Positions 1 through 8,572 of a DNA stretch of 50,106 nucleotides are shown here, one piece after another. Below the pieces are notes generated by a model. That model did not search any database and was not told where the DNA came from. It saw only the letters and a list, made by a program, of their open reading frames with translations. The position numbers were made by a program, and so were the translations under genes. Source of the DNA: Hyphomicrobiaceae bacterium (GTDB taxonomy: Bacteria > Pseudomonadota > Alphaproteobacteria > Rhizobiales > HXMU1428-3); assembly GCA_021775775.1 (NCBI GenBank), contig JAJFHF010000097.1:1-50106 (forward strand), read 5' to 3'. Position 1 is the first letter of the stretch. The number at the start of each line of letters is the position of its first letter.

Positions 1-512
1 CAACACATGCCGCTGGAGTTGTTGGCTGCGATCCCGCCGATCATGGCTGAGTTGATTGAGGCTGGATCTGGGCCGATTTTTTTCTGGATAGGTTTTAATT
101 TTTGATTGGCTTGGCTCCCGGTTAGAGCTGGTCCTAATGTGATGTGGTTTCCATTGCTGGTCAGCTCATTTTGGCGCCAGCCATCATTGCCTAATTTGAC
201 CAAGATGCTGTCTGTTACGGCTTGGCCCGATAGGCTTGTGCCGGCTGCACGAAATGTTATGGGGGTGTTATAGGTGCTGGCTAATTTACATAATTTGGCA
301 ACTTCGGCTTCGTCATTAACCAGGGCGACGAGTTTTGGGGTTAGACGATAGACACTGGCATCTGTTCCTTGAACAAAACGACTTAGTTCATCGGTTATTA
401 TTTGCTCATCAGGTAAAATATTTATCAAAGCTTGATGGAACGAGCCGTAGTCAGGCTTTGACCGTTTGTCGTTTGATGCAGCGGTTATTTGATCCATGTT
501 TGTTTGACCCAT
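1..512 (-). CDS. FAD-binding / Fe-S D-lactate dehydrogenase-type oxidoreductase (5' part, runs off window)
   Basis: Reading the minus strand from ATG at 512 gives about 170 residues with no stop before the window edge; the ORF track missed it because it is cut. The visible part is the N-terminal half of an FAD_binding_4 (PCMH-type) domain: a TDASVYR-like segment, then FRAAGTSLSGQAV, then IGPDPASINSAMIGG followed by AANNSSGMC, the flavin-binding signature of the large two-domain family that includes YdiJ and FAD/4Fe-4S D-lactate dehydrogenases. Full-length members are roughly 900-1000 residues with a C-terminal Fe-S/CCG region, which would lie outside the window. The expected role is oxidation of a 2-hydroxyacid such as D-lactate or D-2-hydroxyglutarate; substrate cannot be told from this part. 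A second in-frame ATG at 497 is also possible, because a 15-bp tandem duplication has copied the start-codon region. Family sure, exact enzyme uncertain. Confidence 0.85.
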   Translation of the reverse strand, partial: MGQTNMDQITAASNDKRSKPDYGSFHQALINILPDEQIITDELSRFVQGTDASVYRLTPKLVALVNDEAEVAKLCKLASTYNTPITFRAAGTSLSGQAVTDSILVKLGNDGWRQNELTSNGNHITLGPALTGSQANQKLKPIQKKIGPDPASINSAMIGGIAANNSSGMC

Positions 513-524
513 GTTGGTTTGATC
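488..524. repeat. 15-bp tandem duplication over a start codon
   Basis: TTTGATCCATGTTTG (488-502) is followed at once by TTTGACCCATGTTGG (503-517) and a partial third copy TTTGATC (518-524). On the minus strand it encodes the start of the D-lactate-dehydrogenase-type gene, so both copies carry an in-frame ATG (at 512 and 497). Confidence 0.8.
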
Positions 525-1000
525 TTTTCGAAGATGTAGAAATGTCCATATTCTTTTTTGTAATCAGTTTGTTTTCGCAATACTGCAATTCTTTGAATGG
601 GGCTGTAGCGTATTGTCCCCTATCATGGACTATGAGACGGAGTGTAGTAATTTAGTACTACCACACGAAGATGTTTTAGGGCACATGGTGGGTGGCTTTA
701 TCTTTTATTTGGTAAGTTAAATGCTTTAAAATTTTTGTCCTATGACCTTCTTTTGTCTGCGCTCTTCATAGTATGACAATAAAATGATTGATTGTTTTGG
801 TCGTCATACGGTAATATTTTTATAATTTGTGCCAATTTGTCATTATTTAGTCTATAGTTTTTCGTGCAGGCGACCTCCTTCAAATTGCCTCCTTCAAATT
901 AATTGTGTCCTTTAAATAAGGTCTTTGGTTTTGTTTCATCTTTTGTTGATTTTTTTTCAAGAGATGTTTTTTATATGTTGAGATTGGGATTGTTTTTTCT
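513..1000. other. Intergenic region between divergent genes
   Basis: About 490 AT-rich bases between the divergently read dehydrogenase-type gene and pyc, so it should hold both promoters. I cannot place them with confidence. The ORF at 335-655 overlaps the dehydrogenase gene antisense and looks spurious. A 14-bp tandem repeat lies at 874-900. No RNA gene or terminator hairpin was seen. Confidence 0.5.
874..900. repeat. 14-bp tandem repeat upstream of pyc
   Basis: CCTCCTTCAAATTG at 874-887 is repeated at 888-900 (CCTCCTTCAAATT), ending 100 bases before the pyc start. Probably a slippage duplication; no regulatory role can be shown. Confidence 0.7.
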
Positions 1001-4000
1001 ATGAAAATTAAAAAAATACTTATTGCGAACCGTGGTGAAATTGCAATTCGAATTATGCGTGCGGCAAGTGAATTGGGCATTGAAACCGTGGCGATTTACG
1101 CCAAAGAAGATCGACTTTCCCTCCATCGTTTTAAAGCAGATGAAGCTTATCAAGTTGGTGGTGGTTATGGCGGGCGTGGGCTTGGCAATAAAGTTTTAGG
1201 ACCGATACAATCTTATTTAGCTGGTGATGAAATTATTGATATTGCTAAACGTGCTGGTGTTGATGCGATCCATCCAGGTTATGGTTTTCTATCTGAAAAT
1301 CCTGAATTTGCGGATTTGGTTGTCGCCAATGATATCATTTGGATTGGTCCAAAAGCTGATATCATGCGCGAATTGGGCAATAAAGTAAGCGCGCGTAATG
1401 TGGCGCAGAGCGCGGATGTGCCGGTTTTACCAGCGTCGCCCCCTTTGCCAGATGACCCTGCTCAAATTCGCGATGTTGCCAATGAGATTGGTTTTCCTGT
1501 TATGCTGAAAGCGAGTTGGGGTGGCGGCGGTCGCGGGATGCGGGTCATCAATAATGAGCAAGAATTGGACCGGTTGGTGCCAGAGGGGCAGCGCGAATCT
1601 GAGGCTGCTTTTGGCAATGGTGAAGTTTATCTTGAAAAATTTATTGATCGCGCGCGTCATGTTGAAGTGCAGGTTTTGGGTGATTTGCATGGCAATCTTG
1701 TTCATTTGTTTGAACGTGATTGTTCTATCCAGCGGCGTAATCAAAAGGTTATTGAACGCGCGCCGGCTATTTATTTAACACAAGAACAACGCAGTGATTT
1801 GTGTGCCAGCGCTATTAAATTAGCGCAGCAAGTTGGTTATCAAAATGCTGGTACCGTTGAATTTCTGATGGATGAGCGGACCGGATTGTTTTATTTTATT
1901 GAGGTGAACCCGCGCATTCAGGTTGAGCATACTGTGACAGAAGAGATCACCGGGATTGATCTTGTCAAAGCGCAGATTTTAATTGCGCAAGGGGAGACCA
2001 TTGGGACAACAAGTTGCGGCGTGCCAACCCAAGAGCACATAGCGATTAATGGGCACGCGATCCAATGCCGGGTCACAACGGAAGATCCTGAAAATAATTT
2101 TGTACCTGATTATGGACGGATTAGTTTTTATCGTAATTCATCAGGCTTTGGTGTGCGCCAAGATGCGGGCAACGCCTACTCTGGTGCGATTATCAATCAT
2201 TATTATGATAGTTTGTTGGAAAAATTAACTGTGTGGGCCTCTAGCCCAGATGAAGCCATTGCCCGTATTTTGCGTGCTTTGAAAGAAGTTCGTATTCGCG
2301 GCGTGACTACAAATATATCATTTTTAGAAAATTTGATTTCTCATCCTACCTTTAAAGCGGCTGATTACACGACAACGTTTCTGGATAAAACGCCAGATTT
2401 GTTTACGTTCCCTAAACCTCAAGATCGTGCGTCTAAGCTGCTTGATTATTTGGCTGAAGTTAGTGTGAATGGGAATAGCCTGGTTGAAGGGCGCCCTTTG
2501 CCTAAAGTTAAATTGTTACGTTCAGTGTTGCCACCAAAGAGGCCGCCTGAGGGTGGGGAAAGTGAAGCTGGTGAGGCAAAACAAAAAAACGCTAAAAATG
2601 TTTTGGACCAACAGGGGGCGCCGGCGGTTGCCCAGTGGATGCTTGATCAAACAAAGCTCTTAATTACAGACACGACAATGCGTGATGCTCATCAATCTTT
2701 GTTAGCGACACGTTTGCGGACAAAAGATATGGCGGTTATTGCGCCGTTTTATCATGAAAACTTAGATGATTTGTTCAGTGTTGAATGTTGGGGCGGCGCG
2801 ACCTTTGATGTCTCCATGCGGTTTTTGAATGAGTGCCCTTGGAATAGATTGTCGGTTTTGCGACAAAAAATGCCAAATACTTTGTTGCAAATGTTGCTAC
2901 GCGGGGCCAATGCGGTTGGTTATACCAATTATCCTGATAATGTGGTGCGCTCTTTTGTCAGCCAAGCGGCACAATCTGGTATTGATTTGTTCCGGGTGTT
3001 TGACAGTCTCAATTGGGTTGAGAATATGCGTGTTGCCATGGATGGTGTGCTTGAGAGCGGTAAATTGCTTGAGGCGACTTTGTGCTATACGGGGGATATT
3101 TTGAACCCTGATGAAGCACAATATGATCTTGATTATTACCTTAAAATGGCTGACGAATTAAAAGGGGCCGGTGCTCATGTGCTTGGTCTTAAAGACATGG
3201 CTGGTGTGTTGAAACCAGAAGCGGCTCGTTTGTTAATCAGCGCCTTGAAGAGCCAAACGGGTTTGCCAGTTCACCTTCATACACATGATACGAGTGGGTT
3301 TGCTTCTGCGACGCTTTTGGCTGCTAGTGAGGCTGGGGTTGATTGTGTTGATTGCGCCATGGATTCATTTTCGGGGCTGACGTCGCAAGCTAATTTAGGC
3401 TCATTGGTTGAGACATTGCGTTATACACCGCGTTGTTCGCAAATTAGTTCGCAAGCGATCAGAGATGTTTCTGATTATTGGGATCGGGTGCGCGGGCAAT
3501 ATAGTGCGTTTGATGTTGATATTAAAGCAGGCCTTTCTGAGGTTTATTTGCACGCAATGCCTGGTGGGCAATATACTAATTTAAAAGAACAAGCGCGCTC
3601 TTTGGGGATTGAAGATCAATGGCCTGAGATTGCTTTAACTTATGCTCAGGTTAATGAAATTTTTGGCAATATTGTTAAAGTGACGCCTACCTCGAAGGTG
3701 GTTGGTGACATGACATTGTTTATGATATCGGCTGGTCTTAGCATTGAGGATGTTTTGTCGCCTGATGTTGAGATTGCTTTTCCTGATTCTGTTGTGCAAT
3801 TTTTTAAGGGTGATTTGGGGCAACCACCAGCTGGCTTCCCAGCTGCGTTGCAACAAAAAGTGCTTAAAGGGGAGACACCGTTAACGAGCCGGCCAGGTGC
3901 TTTGCTTGCCCCGGTGGATTTAGATAAAACTAGTGACGAGATTGTTGAAAAATTAGGTCGTAAAATATCTGATGAAGATTTGAATTCTTATCTGATGTAT

Positions 4001-4501
4001 CCCAATGTGTATTTGGACTATGCCACCTTTACACAGACCTATGGTGATGTTTCTGTTTTGCCAACCAGTGCTTTTTTCTATGGGCTCGCACCAGGCGAGG
4101 AAATTTCTGTAGAGATTGAGACCGGTAAGGTGCTTGATGTTAGTTGCGTTGCCACTGGTGAGGTTGATAGCAAAGGGCTTCGTGATGTCTTTTATGAATT
4201 AAACGGTCAGCCTCGTTCTGTGCAAATTGCGGATAAGTCATTTGTTCAAAACAAAATTGAACAGAAAAAAGCTGATCCTCTTAATGATATGCATATTGGC
4301 GCTCCCATTCCTGGCATGGTTGGTTCTATTCATGTCGCTGATGGTGACAAGGTTGAAGAGGGAACTTTGTTATTAACCATTGAGGCTATGAAAATGGAGA
4401 CCTCTGTCTACGCAGATCGCTCAGGCGTTGTTTCATCTGTTTATGTGAAAGAAGGTGTGCAGATTGATCAAGGGACCCTTTTGGTTGAATATAAAGCTTA
4501 A
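1001..4501 (+). CDS. pyc: Pyruvate carboxylase
   Basis: Biotin-dependent enzyme that makes oxaloacetate from pyruvate, bicarbonate and ATP; the main anaplerotic reaction in the cytosol. At 1166 residues it has the usual length of the single-chain enzyme. Domains in order: biotin carboxylase/ATP-grasp (about 1-460; starts KKILIANRGEIAIRI, glycine-rich WGGGGRGMR, and EVNPRIQVEHTVTE), carboxyltransferase TIM barrel (about 545-840; TDTTMRDAHQSLLATR, and HLHTHDTSG metal-binding histidines), then the PC allosteric region, and a C-terminal biotinyl domain whose lysine lies in EAMKMET. A charged, Gly/Glu/Lys-rich linker sits between the first two parts (about 508-535). The start agrees with family N-termini. 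It stands alone, with gaps of more than 350 bases on both sides. Confidence 0.97.
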   Translation: MKIKKILIANRGEIAIRIMRAASELGIETVAIYAKEDRLSLHRFKADEAYQVGGGYGGRGLGNKVLGPIQSYLAGDEIIDIAKRAGVDAIHPGYGFLSENPEFADLVVANDIIWIGPKADIMRELGNKVSARNVAQSADVPVLPASPPLPDDPAQIRDVANEIGFPVMLKASWGGGGRGMRVINNEQELDRLVPEGQRESEAAFGNGEVYLEKFIDRARHVEVQVLGDLHGNLVHLFERDCSIQRRNQKVIERAPAIYLTQEQRSDLCASAIKLAQQVGYQNAGTVEFLMDERTGLFYFIEVNPRIQVEHTVTEEITGIDLVKAQILIAQGETIGTTSCGVPTQEHIAINGHAIQCRVTTEDPENNFVPDYGRISFYRNSSGFGVRQDAGNAYSGAIINHYYDSLLEKLTVWASSPDEAIARILRALKEVRIRGVTTNISFLENLISHPTFKAADYTTTFLDKTPDLFTFPKPQDRASKLLDYLAEVSVNGNSLVEGRPLPKVKLLRSVLPPKRPPEGGESEAGEAKQKNAKNVLDQQGAPAVAQWMLDQTKLLITDTTMRDAHQSLLATRLRTKDMAVIAPFYHENLDDLFSVECWGGATFDVSMRFLNECPWNRLSVLRQKMPNTLLQMLLRGANAVGYTNYPDNVVRSFVSQAAQSGIDLFRVFDSLNWVENMRVAMDGVLESGKLLEATLCYTGDILNPDEAQYDLDYYLKMADELKGAGAHVLGLKDMAGVLKPEAARLLISALKSQTGLPVHLHTHDTSGFASATLLAASEAGVDCVDCAMDSFSGLTSQANLGSLVETLRYTPRCSQISSQAIRDVSDYWDRVRGQYSAFDVDIKAGLSEVYLHAMPGGQYTNLKEQARSLGIEDQWPEIALTYAQVNEIFGNIVKVTPTSKVVGDMTLFMISAGLSIEDVLSPDVEIAFPDSVVQFFKGDLGQPPAGFPAALQQKVLKGETPLTSRPGALLAPVDLDKTSDEIVEKLGRKISDEDLNSYLMYPNVYLDYATFTQTYGDVSVLPTSAFFYGLAPGEEISVEIETGKVLDVSCVATGEVDSKGLRDVFYELNGQPRSVQIADKSFVQNKIEQKKADPLNDMHIGAPIPGMVGSIHVADGDKVEEGTLLLTIEAMKMETSVYADRSGVVSSVYVKEGVQIDQGTLLVEYKA

Positions 4502-4881
4502 AAAACGAGCTCCATGGGGTGATTTGTTTTGTTGTACTTTTGCACCATAATTTTCTTTTTAGCCTGCGGCATATGAGCATATATCTGCATACTACATTAT
4601 TTATTTTCAAGCTTGTTAAGCTGACCTTGGTTACGTAACGCAAGAAGCCAATATAATTGCTTGGTTTTTTGAAAGGTTACTTTTTAGATAGGTTATATGG
4701 AGATTTATATGGAACAAGTTTTATCTCTTCAACTGAATGTCGTTAAGGATAAACTGATATAGGAGATCGCCCGTTTTTGGGAGGTTGCTCTTATTGGTTT
4801 GTTTAAATAAGACTTGAAAAATGGTATTATTAGGGGCATTGTTTAATCTGTTAATTCACAAGTTGGATGGAGATGTTTTGT
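4502..4881. other. Intergenic region, pyc to RHH gene
   Basis: About 380 bases without a convincing gene. A 21-codon ORF at 4697-4762 (starting MEIYMEQVL) has no clear ribosome binding site and I do not call it. No strong terminator hairpin was seen after pyc. The promoter of the following small regulator is presumably in the AT-rich second half. Confidence 0.45.
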
Positions 4882-5208
4882 ATGTGTGAGCTATTTTCAA
4901 AACAGCCTATTGAGGCATACTCATCTCAAACTCGTTCTGTTCGTTTATCTGGCCATGCCACTAGTGTGCGTCTTGAAGGTGCATTTTGGAACATTCTCGA
5001 AGAGATTGCTGATAGACAAAAGATGAGCTTAGGGCGCTTTTTGTCACTTTTATATGATGAAGTGCTTGAATTAACGAATGATGTCGATTCTCTAACTTCC
5101 AATTTTACATCTCTTTTGCGCTGTGCTTGTTTGACTTATGTATCTTGTTTGCGTCGCGATGAAGTGTTTGAATGGAAAAAAATTCCTATTCGGGAATGTG
5201 TTGGTTAG
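4882..5208 (+). CDS. Ribbon-helix-helix (RHH_4-type) small protein
   Basis: A protein of 108 residues matching the short alphaproteobacterial RHH_4 family: after a short MCELFSKQ leader comes TRSVRLSGHATSVRLEG, the DNA-contacting beta-strand type segment, then a helix with FWNILEEIADRQ, and MSLGRFLSLLYDEVLE. The family has a two-helix ribbon-helix-helix fold and is thought to bind DNA as a dimer; specific targets are generally unknown. I start it at 4882, not at the track's 4867, because GGAG at 4869-4872 is nine bases upstream of this ATG and family members commonly begin with MC. The C-terminus has a FTSLLRCACLTYVS segment, also typical. It is transcribed alone ahead of the LuxR-type gene, 280 bases further on. 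Confidence 0.8.
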   Translation: MCELFSKQPIEAYSSQTRSVRLSGHATSVRLEGAFWNILEEIADRQKMSLGRFLSLLYDEVLELTNDVDSLTSNFTSLLRCACLTYVSCLRRDEVFEWKKIPIRECVG

Positions 5209-5433
5209 ATTTCGATGTTTTGATTAAATTGATGTGATTTTGTTCATACTCGATTTGTTCATATGGTTTGCGCTTTATGATTAATTTCTTAAATTTTTGG
5301 GCTGCGATTGAGGTCTCTTTTATTCGTTGAGAGCGATTGCATTGCAGACATAAATTTTCTTGGTTTGGACATCTTATCTGCTGCTTTCGTGGGCTCCTTT
5401 TTCATTAATTTCATTGTTCAGTCTTTTAAAGAT

Positions 5434-5457
5434 AACGATTTACCTGATTAAATCGTT
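5434..5457. promoter_or_regulatory. Perfect 9-bp inverted repeat upstream of the LuxR-type gene
   Basis: AACGATTTA (5434-5442), six-base spacer CCTGAT, and TAAATCGTT (5449-5457) form a perfect dyad ending 30 bases before the ATG of the LuxR-type regulator. Position and symmetry fit an operator or a leader hairpin. That the neighbouring regulator binds it is only a guess. Confidence 0.45.
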
Positions 5458-5487
5458 CAATTTATTAGTCGCAAATGGTGATGTTAT

Positions 5488-6255
5488 ATGCCTAATCATG
5501 ATTATTCATTGAATTCTCAAATGAATGGAAACTCCCAATTAAGTGATAAGATTAACATTGGGACTGTTTTGCTGCTTGATCAACATCCTCTTATTTGCCA
5601 AGGTTTGGAAAGTATTGTTTGTGATATCTTTGATAGCGTTGTTGTCAGGAGGATTAATAGCCTTGATCAGGTTGAGGAAATTAAATCATATCTGATGCCT
5701 GATATTCTTGTGTTTGTGGATCTTTTTTCTCTTGGCTCATGTGCCCTTGATGAATTGATTAATTTTAGGGTTGGGAACAGAGATGTTAAAATTGTTATCT
5801 GTTCTGATACGGATGATACGTGTTTGATTAACTGGTGTTTGTCTCTTGGTGTCTCTGGTTTTATTTCAAAAAGAGCCTCTGTGTCTGATGTGAAATTGTC
5901 GATCGAATATTTGCTTAGTGATAATTCTTTGCACACTTTAAGTGAGCATGCTTGGACACCACGTCAATTTAAACCTTCCCAAGCCCAAGAGATTGTTATT
6001 GAGCCGTGCAAATTTCCGTTGAATAATTTGACTTCAAAAGAGCTTGCTACATTAAAATATTTAACCAGTGGTATGAGCAATCGTAATATAGCCGAAAAGC
6101 TTGGGGTTGCAGAGAGCACCACGAAAAGTCATGTGGCTTCAATTCTACATAAAATGGAAGTTCTCAACCGGACGGAAGCTGTCTCGGAATATCATCGTGC
6201 TTGTCGTTTATTAGATGATAGCCCTGAAGAGTTTTTAGCTCATAGTATGGGCTAA
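5488..6255 (+). CDS. LuxR/FixJ-type response regulator with degenerate receiver
   Basis: 255 residues. The N-terminal part (about 26-150) has a response-regulator receiver pattern: VLLLDQHPL replaces the usual acidic pair (only one Asp), PDILVFVDLF holds a possible phospho-acceptor Asp one residue out of the usual register, IVICSDT and GFISKRA provide the Ser/Thr and Lys positions. The C-terminal part (about 180-235) is a clear LuxR helix-turn-helix: LTSKELATLKYLTSGMSN then IAEKLGVAESTTKSHV. It is therefore a NarL/FixJ-type transcription regulator. No histidine kinase lies nearby, so it is an orphan; whether it is phosphorylated is uncertain. The ribosome binding site is weak (GGTGATG). A perfect inverted repeat lies just upstream and may be its own control site. 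Confidence 0.85.
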   Translation: MPNHDYSLNSQMNGNSQLSDKINIGTVLLLDQHPLICQGLESIVCDIFDSVVVRRINSLDQVEEIKSYLMPDILVFVDLFSLGSCALDELINFRVGNRDVKIVICSDTDDTCLINWCLSLGVSGFISKRASVSDVKLSIEYLLSDNSLHTLSEHAWTPRQFKPSQAQEIVIEPCKFPLNNLTSKELATLKYLTSGMSNRNIAEKLGVAESTTKSHVASILHKMEVLNRTEAVSEYHRACRLLDDSPEEFLAHSMG

Positions 6256-6277
6256 GTTGGTCGTTTGAGTTTAGCGT

Positions 6278-6529
6278 TTATGCTAACCCACCAACAAAGG
6301 GTTCTGTCTCATTTGAGTTTGCCAGGCTAAGACGGACGGGGCCTTGGCATCCTCTTTTTGTGCATTTTAAGTGCTTTTCCAATTCATCTAAATAAAGATA
6401 AGCAAATTGGGGCTGTTTTAATAATTCTTGAGGCCATTCATTGTGCCCATGATTGCAGATGCGACAGGTAACCTCAATGGGGTGCTCTGGGGCTAGATCT
6501 CGTAATTGTAGATCGTGTTTCCAATTCAT
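6278..6529 (-). CDS. Small cysteine-rich protein coupled to the Y-family polymerase
   Basis: 83 residues starting MNWKHDLQL. The ATG overlaps the polymerase stop codon as TAATG, with GGA nine bases upstream, so translation is very likely coupled; the track's start at 6535 is a TTG and less likely. The protein has one CRIC pair near the N-terminus and a CTKRGC pair near residue 60, plus histidines between (CNHGHNEW), which together look like a zinc-binding site. The middle (LKQPQFAYLYLDELEKHL) is predicted helical. I do not know a named function; small proteins like this are seen beside ImpB/DinB-like genes in related bacteria as far as I recall, but I could not check. Expected role: accessory to the polymerase, by context only. 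Confidence 0.7.
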   Translation of the reverse strand: MNWKHDLQLRDLAPEHPIEVTCRICNHGHNEWPQELLKQPQFAYLYLDELEKHLKCTKRGCQGPVRLSLANSNETEPFVGGLA

Positions 6530-7779
6530 TACCAAAAATCCTCCATACTTGGGATTCGTGTATAGGAGATTTTTCCACCGGCATAGCCACCAGGTGGCGG
6601 GCGCCAGGCGCCAAGACTTAGGACTGTGCGGCCATATTTATTGTTAAGTCTATCTGTTAAGCTTGCGATGGTTTCCCATTTTTCACGCATTGGATCTTGA
6701 TCAACAAACATATCTAGTTGGCGTTCATCGCACGAGCCAAGATCAAACAGTGCGACTGCAACCAATTTGGCTTTTTGGTGCTTTGGTAATGTGGCCATTG
6801 CGATATCCCACATATAATCAAGGCTGTTGAGACAGGCTTGATCATCCTGGATGCCATGTAGGGAGATTTGTTTGCCCCAACGAAACTCATGGTGACGTAG
6901 GGTGAGAAACATTGAGCCGGCGCAAAGTTTGGCGCGGCGCATACGGCGTGCGGCTTTGACGAGTAGGAGCCGTGAGCATTCACGGGCGTTTTTTAAAGTG
7001 CGGTAGTCAGGGGGAAGCACGCGGCTGTGGCCAAACATGGCCCGTTTTGATGAGGGCTGGGCGTGAATGTCAAACCCATGCAGGGCATACCAGAGCCGTT
7101 CGCCGGTGACGTTGCCCCATAGTTTGCGCATTTGCTTTGGATCGAGATGCCATAGCTGTGTCATGGAAAAAATCCCTGCGCGCATGAGACGTTTGTGCAT
7201 ACGCTTGCCAATGCCGGGGACATCTTCTATGGGCTGGGATAATAACGCGGTGGGCATGTCTTTGGGATGCCAGATGGTTATGCCATTTGGTTTGTCTATT
7301 TTGCAGGCCATTTTGGCCAATTGCCGGTTGGCGGCAAAGCCGATTGAACAGGTGATTGAGGTGCCGATATTTTCACGTAGGCGGGTTTTGATTTGGTTGG
7401 CAATTGCTGTTGGGTTTTGTCCGTCGCGTTCATCAAGGCGGCAAGTTAGCTCATCGATTGATTTGATGGCTTGAATAGGTAAAACGGCTGATATTTCAGC
7501 GCATAAGGCGTTATGAGCGCGCCGATATAGATCAGGGCTTTGTGGAACTAAGATGAGATCTGGACAGATGGCTTTGGCTTGCTCAATTGGCATGACATTT
7601 TTGACGCCGCGCTTTTTGGCTTCTTTGGAGCAAGCAATGACACAGGTGTGGCTTGTTGTGTCAAAAGGGATAACGCCAACAGGATGTCCGCGCAAAGCGG
7701 GGCGCGCTTGTTGCTCAACAGAGGCGAAAAAACCATCAAAATCGAGATATAGATATTCTATCTGGGAGGGTTGACGCAT
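6529..7779 (-). CDS. Y-family (DinB/ImpB-type) translesion DNA polymerase
   Basis: A protein of 416 residues when started at ATG 7779 (MRQPSQIEYLYLDFDG); the track extends 25 codons further to a TTG, which no motif supports. The palm holds the catalytic acidic residues of Y-family polymerases: YLDFDGFFASVEQ near the N-terminus and SIDEL near residue 115. CSIGFAANRQLAKMACKIDKP and the helix-hairpin-helix PIEDVPGIGKRMHKRL follow, then a little-finger region. The tail ends GGKISYTRIPSMEDFW. Because the catalytic residues are present it should be an active lesion-bypass polymerase, DinB (Pol IV)-like, unlike the inactive ImuB. No imuA or dnaE2 is in the window. Such proteins are often mislabelled as type VI secretion protein ImpB. 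The stop overlaps the start of the small cysteine protein. Confidence 0.88.
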   Translation of the reverse strand: MRQPSQIEYLYLDFDGFFASVEQQARPALRGHPVGVIPFDTTSHTCVIACSKEAKKRGVKNVMPIEQAKAICPDLILVPQSPDLYRRAHNALCAEISAVLPIQAIKSIDELTCRLDERDGQNPTAIANQIKTRLRENIGTSITCSIGFAANRQLAKMACKIDKPNGITIWHPKDMPTALLSQPIEDVPGIGKRMHKRLMRAGIFSMTQLWHLDPKQMRKLWGNVTGERLWYALHGFDIHAQPSSKRAMFGHSRVLPPDYRTLKNARECSRLLLVKAARRMRRAKLCAGSMFLTLRHHEFRWGKQISLHGIQDDQACLNSLDYMWDIAMATLPKHQKAKLVAVALFDLGSCDERQLDMFVDQDPMREKWETIASLTDRLNNKYGRTVLSLGAWRPPPGGYAGGKISYTRIPSMEDFW

Positions 7780-7926
7780 GATACAGCTGGCCCTTTTGTT
7801 TTTGGGGTGGATTGCCTTTAATTGGAACGTAACATGAACATCCGGGCGGCGCAATGGAGAGATTTATGGATATAAGGGAAAAAACACTTGAATGAAGTTT
7901 GGCGCTAAATCAATGAAAAGGACGTT

Positions 7927-7958
7927 TTAAGCTTGAAGAGGCTCGTTAAGCTTGAAGA
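7927..7958. repeat. Direct repeat at the mocA 3' end
   Basis: TTAAGCTTGAAGA occurs at 7927-7939 and again at 7946-7958, just downstream of the mocA stop codon. The copies are 19 bases apart. No terminator shape is evident. Confidence 0.6.
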
Positions 7959-7960
7959 AT

Positions 7961-8572
7961 CTAGGTTTTTGTTTCAGGCGCTTGATTAATGTCTTTTTGC
8001 TGGTCAATATCATAATGAATGGCATTGGTTGAGAGAGATATTGTTTTGATGGTGCCAGGGTGTGCTTTAAGTAAAGAGCGGGCGCCTTGATCACCTTGAA
8101 GGGTGCTCAATTCAGAGAAGAACTCGCGTGAAAATAGGACAGGGTGGCCTGGTTGTTTATCTTTGATGGGGACACATATTTTTTGGTTTTGCTCAGGTAT
8201 AAAGGCATAGGATAGTTGGTGGAAATGATCAGCTTGAATAAGCGGCATGTCTGCGAGACAAATAAACGCGGCGTCAATGTCTGGATTAAGGTGGGCTGCA
8301 CCGGTTGCGATAGATGTTCCCATACCTGATAAATGATTTGGATTTTCGACAAGCTGAAAATTTTGGTGATTAATGGTTTGTATGAGTGTTTGGGCTTCAT
8401 GGCCGAGTACGCAGATCATTTGGGAAAATTGTGTTTTTTCAATTTCATTTATGGCGTGTTGGATTAAAGGCTTGCCTTTGAAATCGTGCAAGAGTTTGTT
8501 GTGTCCGATAAATCTTTTTGAAAGGCCCGCTGCTAGCAATATCGCGGCAAATTTAAAACCCGGATTCAGCAT
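7961..8572 (-). CDS. mocA: Molybdenum cofactor cytidylyltransferase MocA
   Basis: 203 residues of the NTP_transf_3 family. The N-terminal nucleotide-binding signature is ILLAAGLSKRF with the lysine in NKLLHDFKGKPLIQH; VENPNHLSGMGTSI and CLADMPLI (metal-binding Asp) and PGHPVLF follow, all typical of MocA. The enzyme transfers CMP from CTP to Mo-molybdopterin, giving the cytosine dinucleotide cofactor used by xanthine-oxidase-type hydroxylases. Its start overlaps the end of xdhC by seven bases and it is last in the operon iorA-iorB-xdhC-mocA, which makes the function assignment strong: the operon codes for the enzyme, the cofactor insertion factor and the cofactor-maturing transferase together. 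Confidence 0.9.
   Translation of the reverse strand: MLNPGFKFAAILLAAGLSKRFIGHNKLLHDFKGKPLIQHAINEIEKTQFSQMICVLGHEAQTLIQTINHQNFQLVENPNHLSGMGTSIATGAAHLNPDIDAAFICLADMPLIQADHFHQLSYAFIPEQNQKICVPIKDKQPGHPVLFSREFFSELSTLQGDQGARSLLKAHPGTIKTISLSTNAIHYDIDQQKDINQAPETKT

Noticed and set aside
335-655. 106-residue plus-strand ORF with LFDPC repeats
   Set aside because: It is mostly antisense to the dehydrogenase-type gene; the LFDPC repeat is only the 15-bp duplication read on the other strand.
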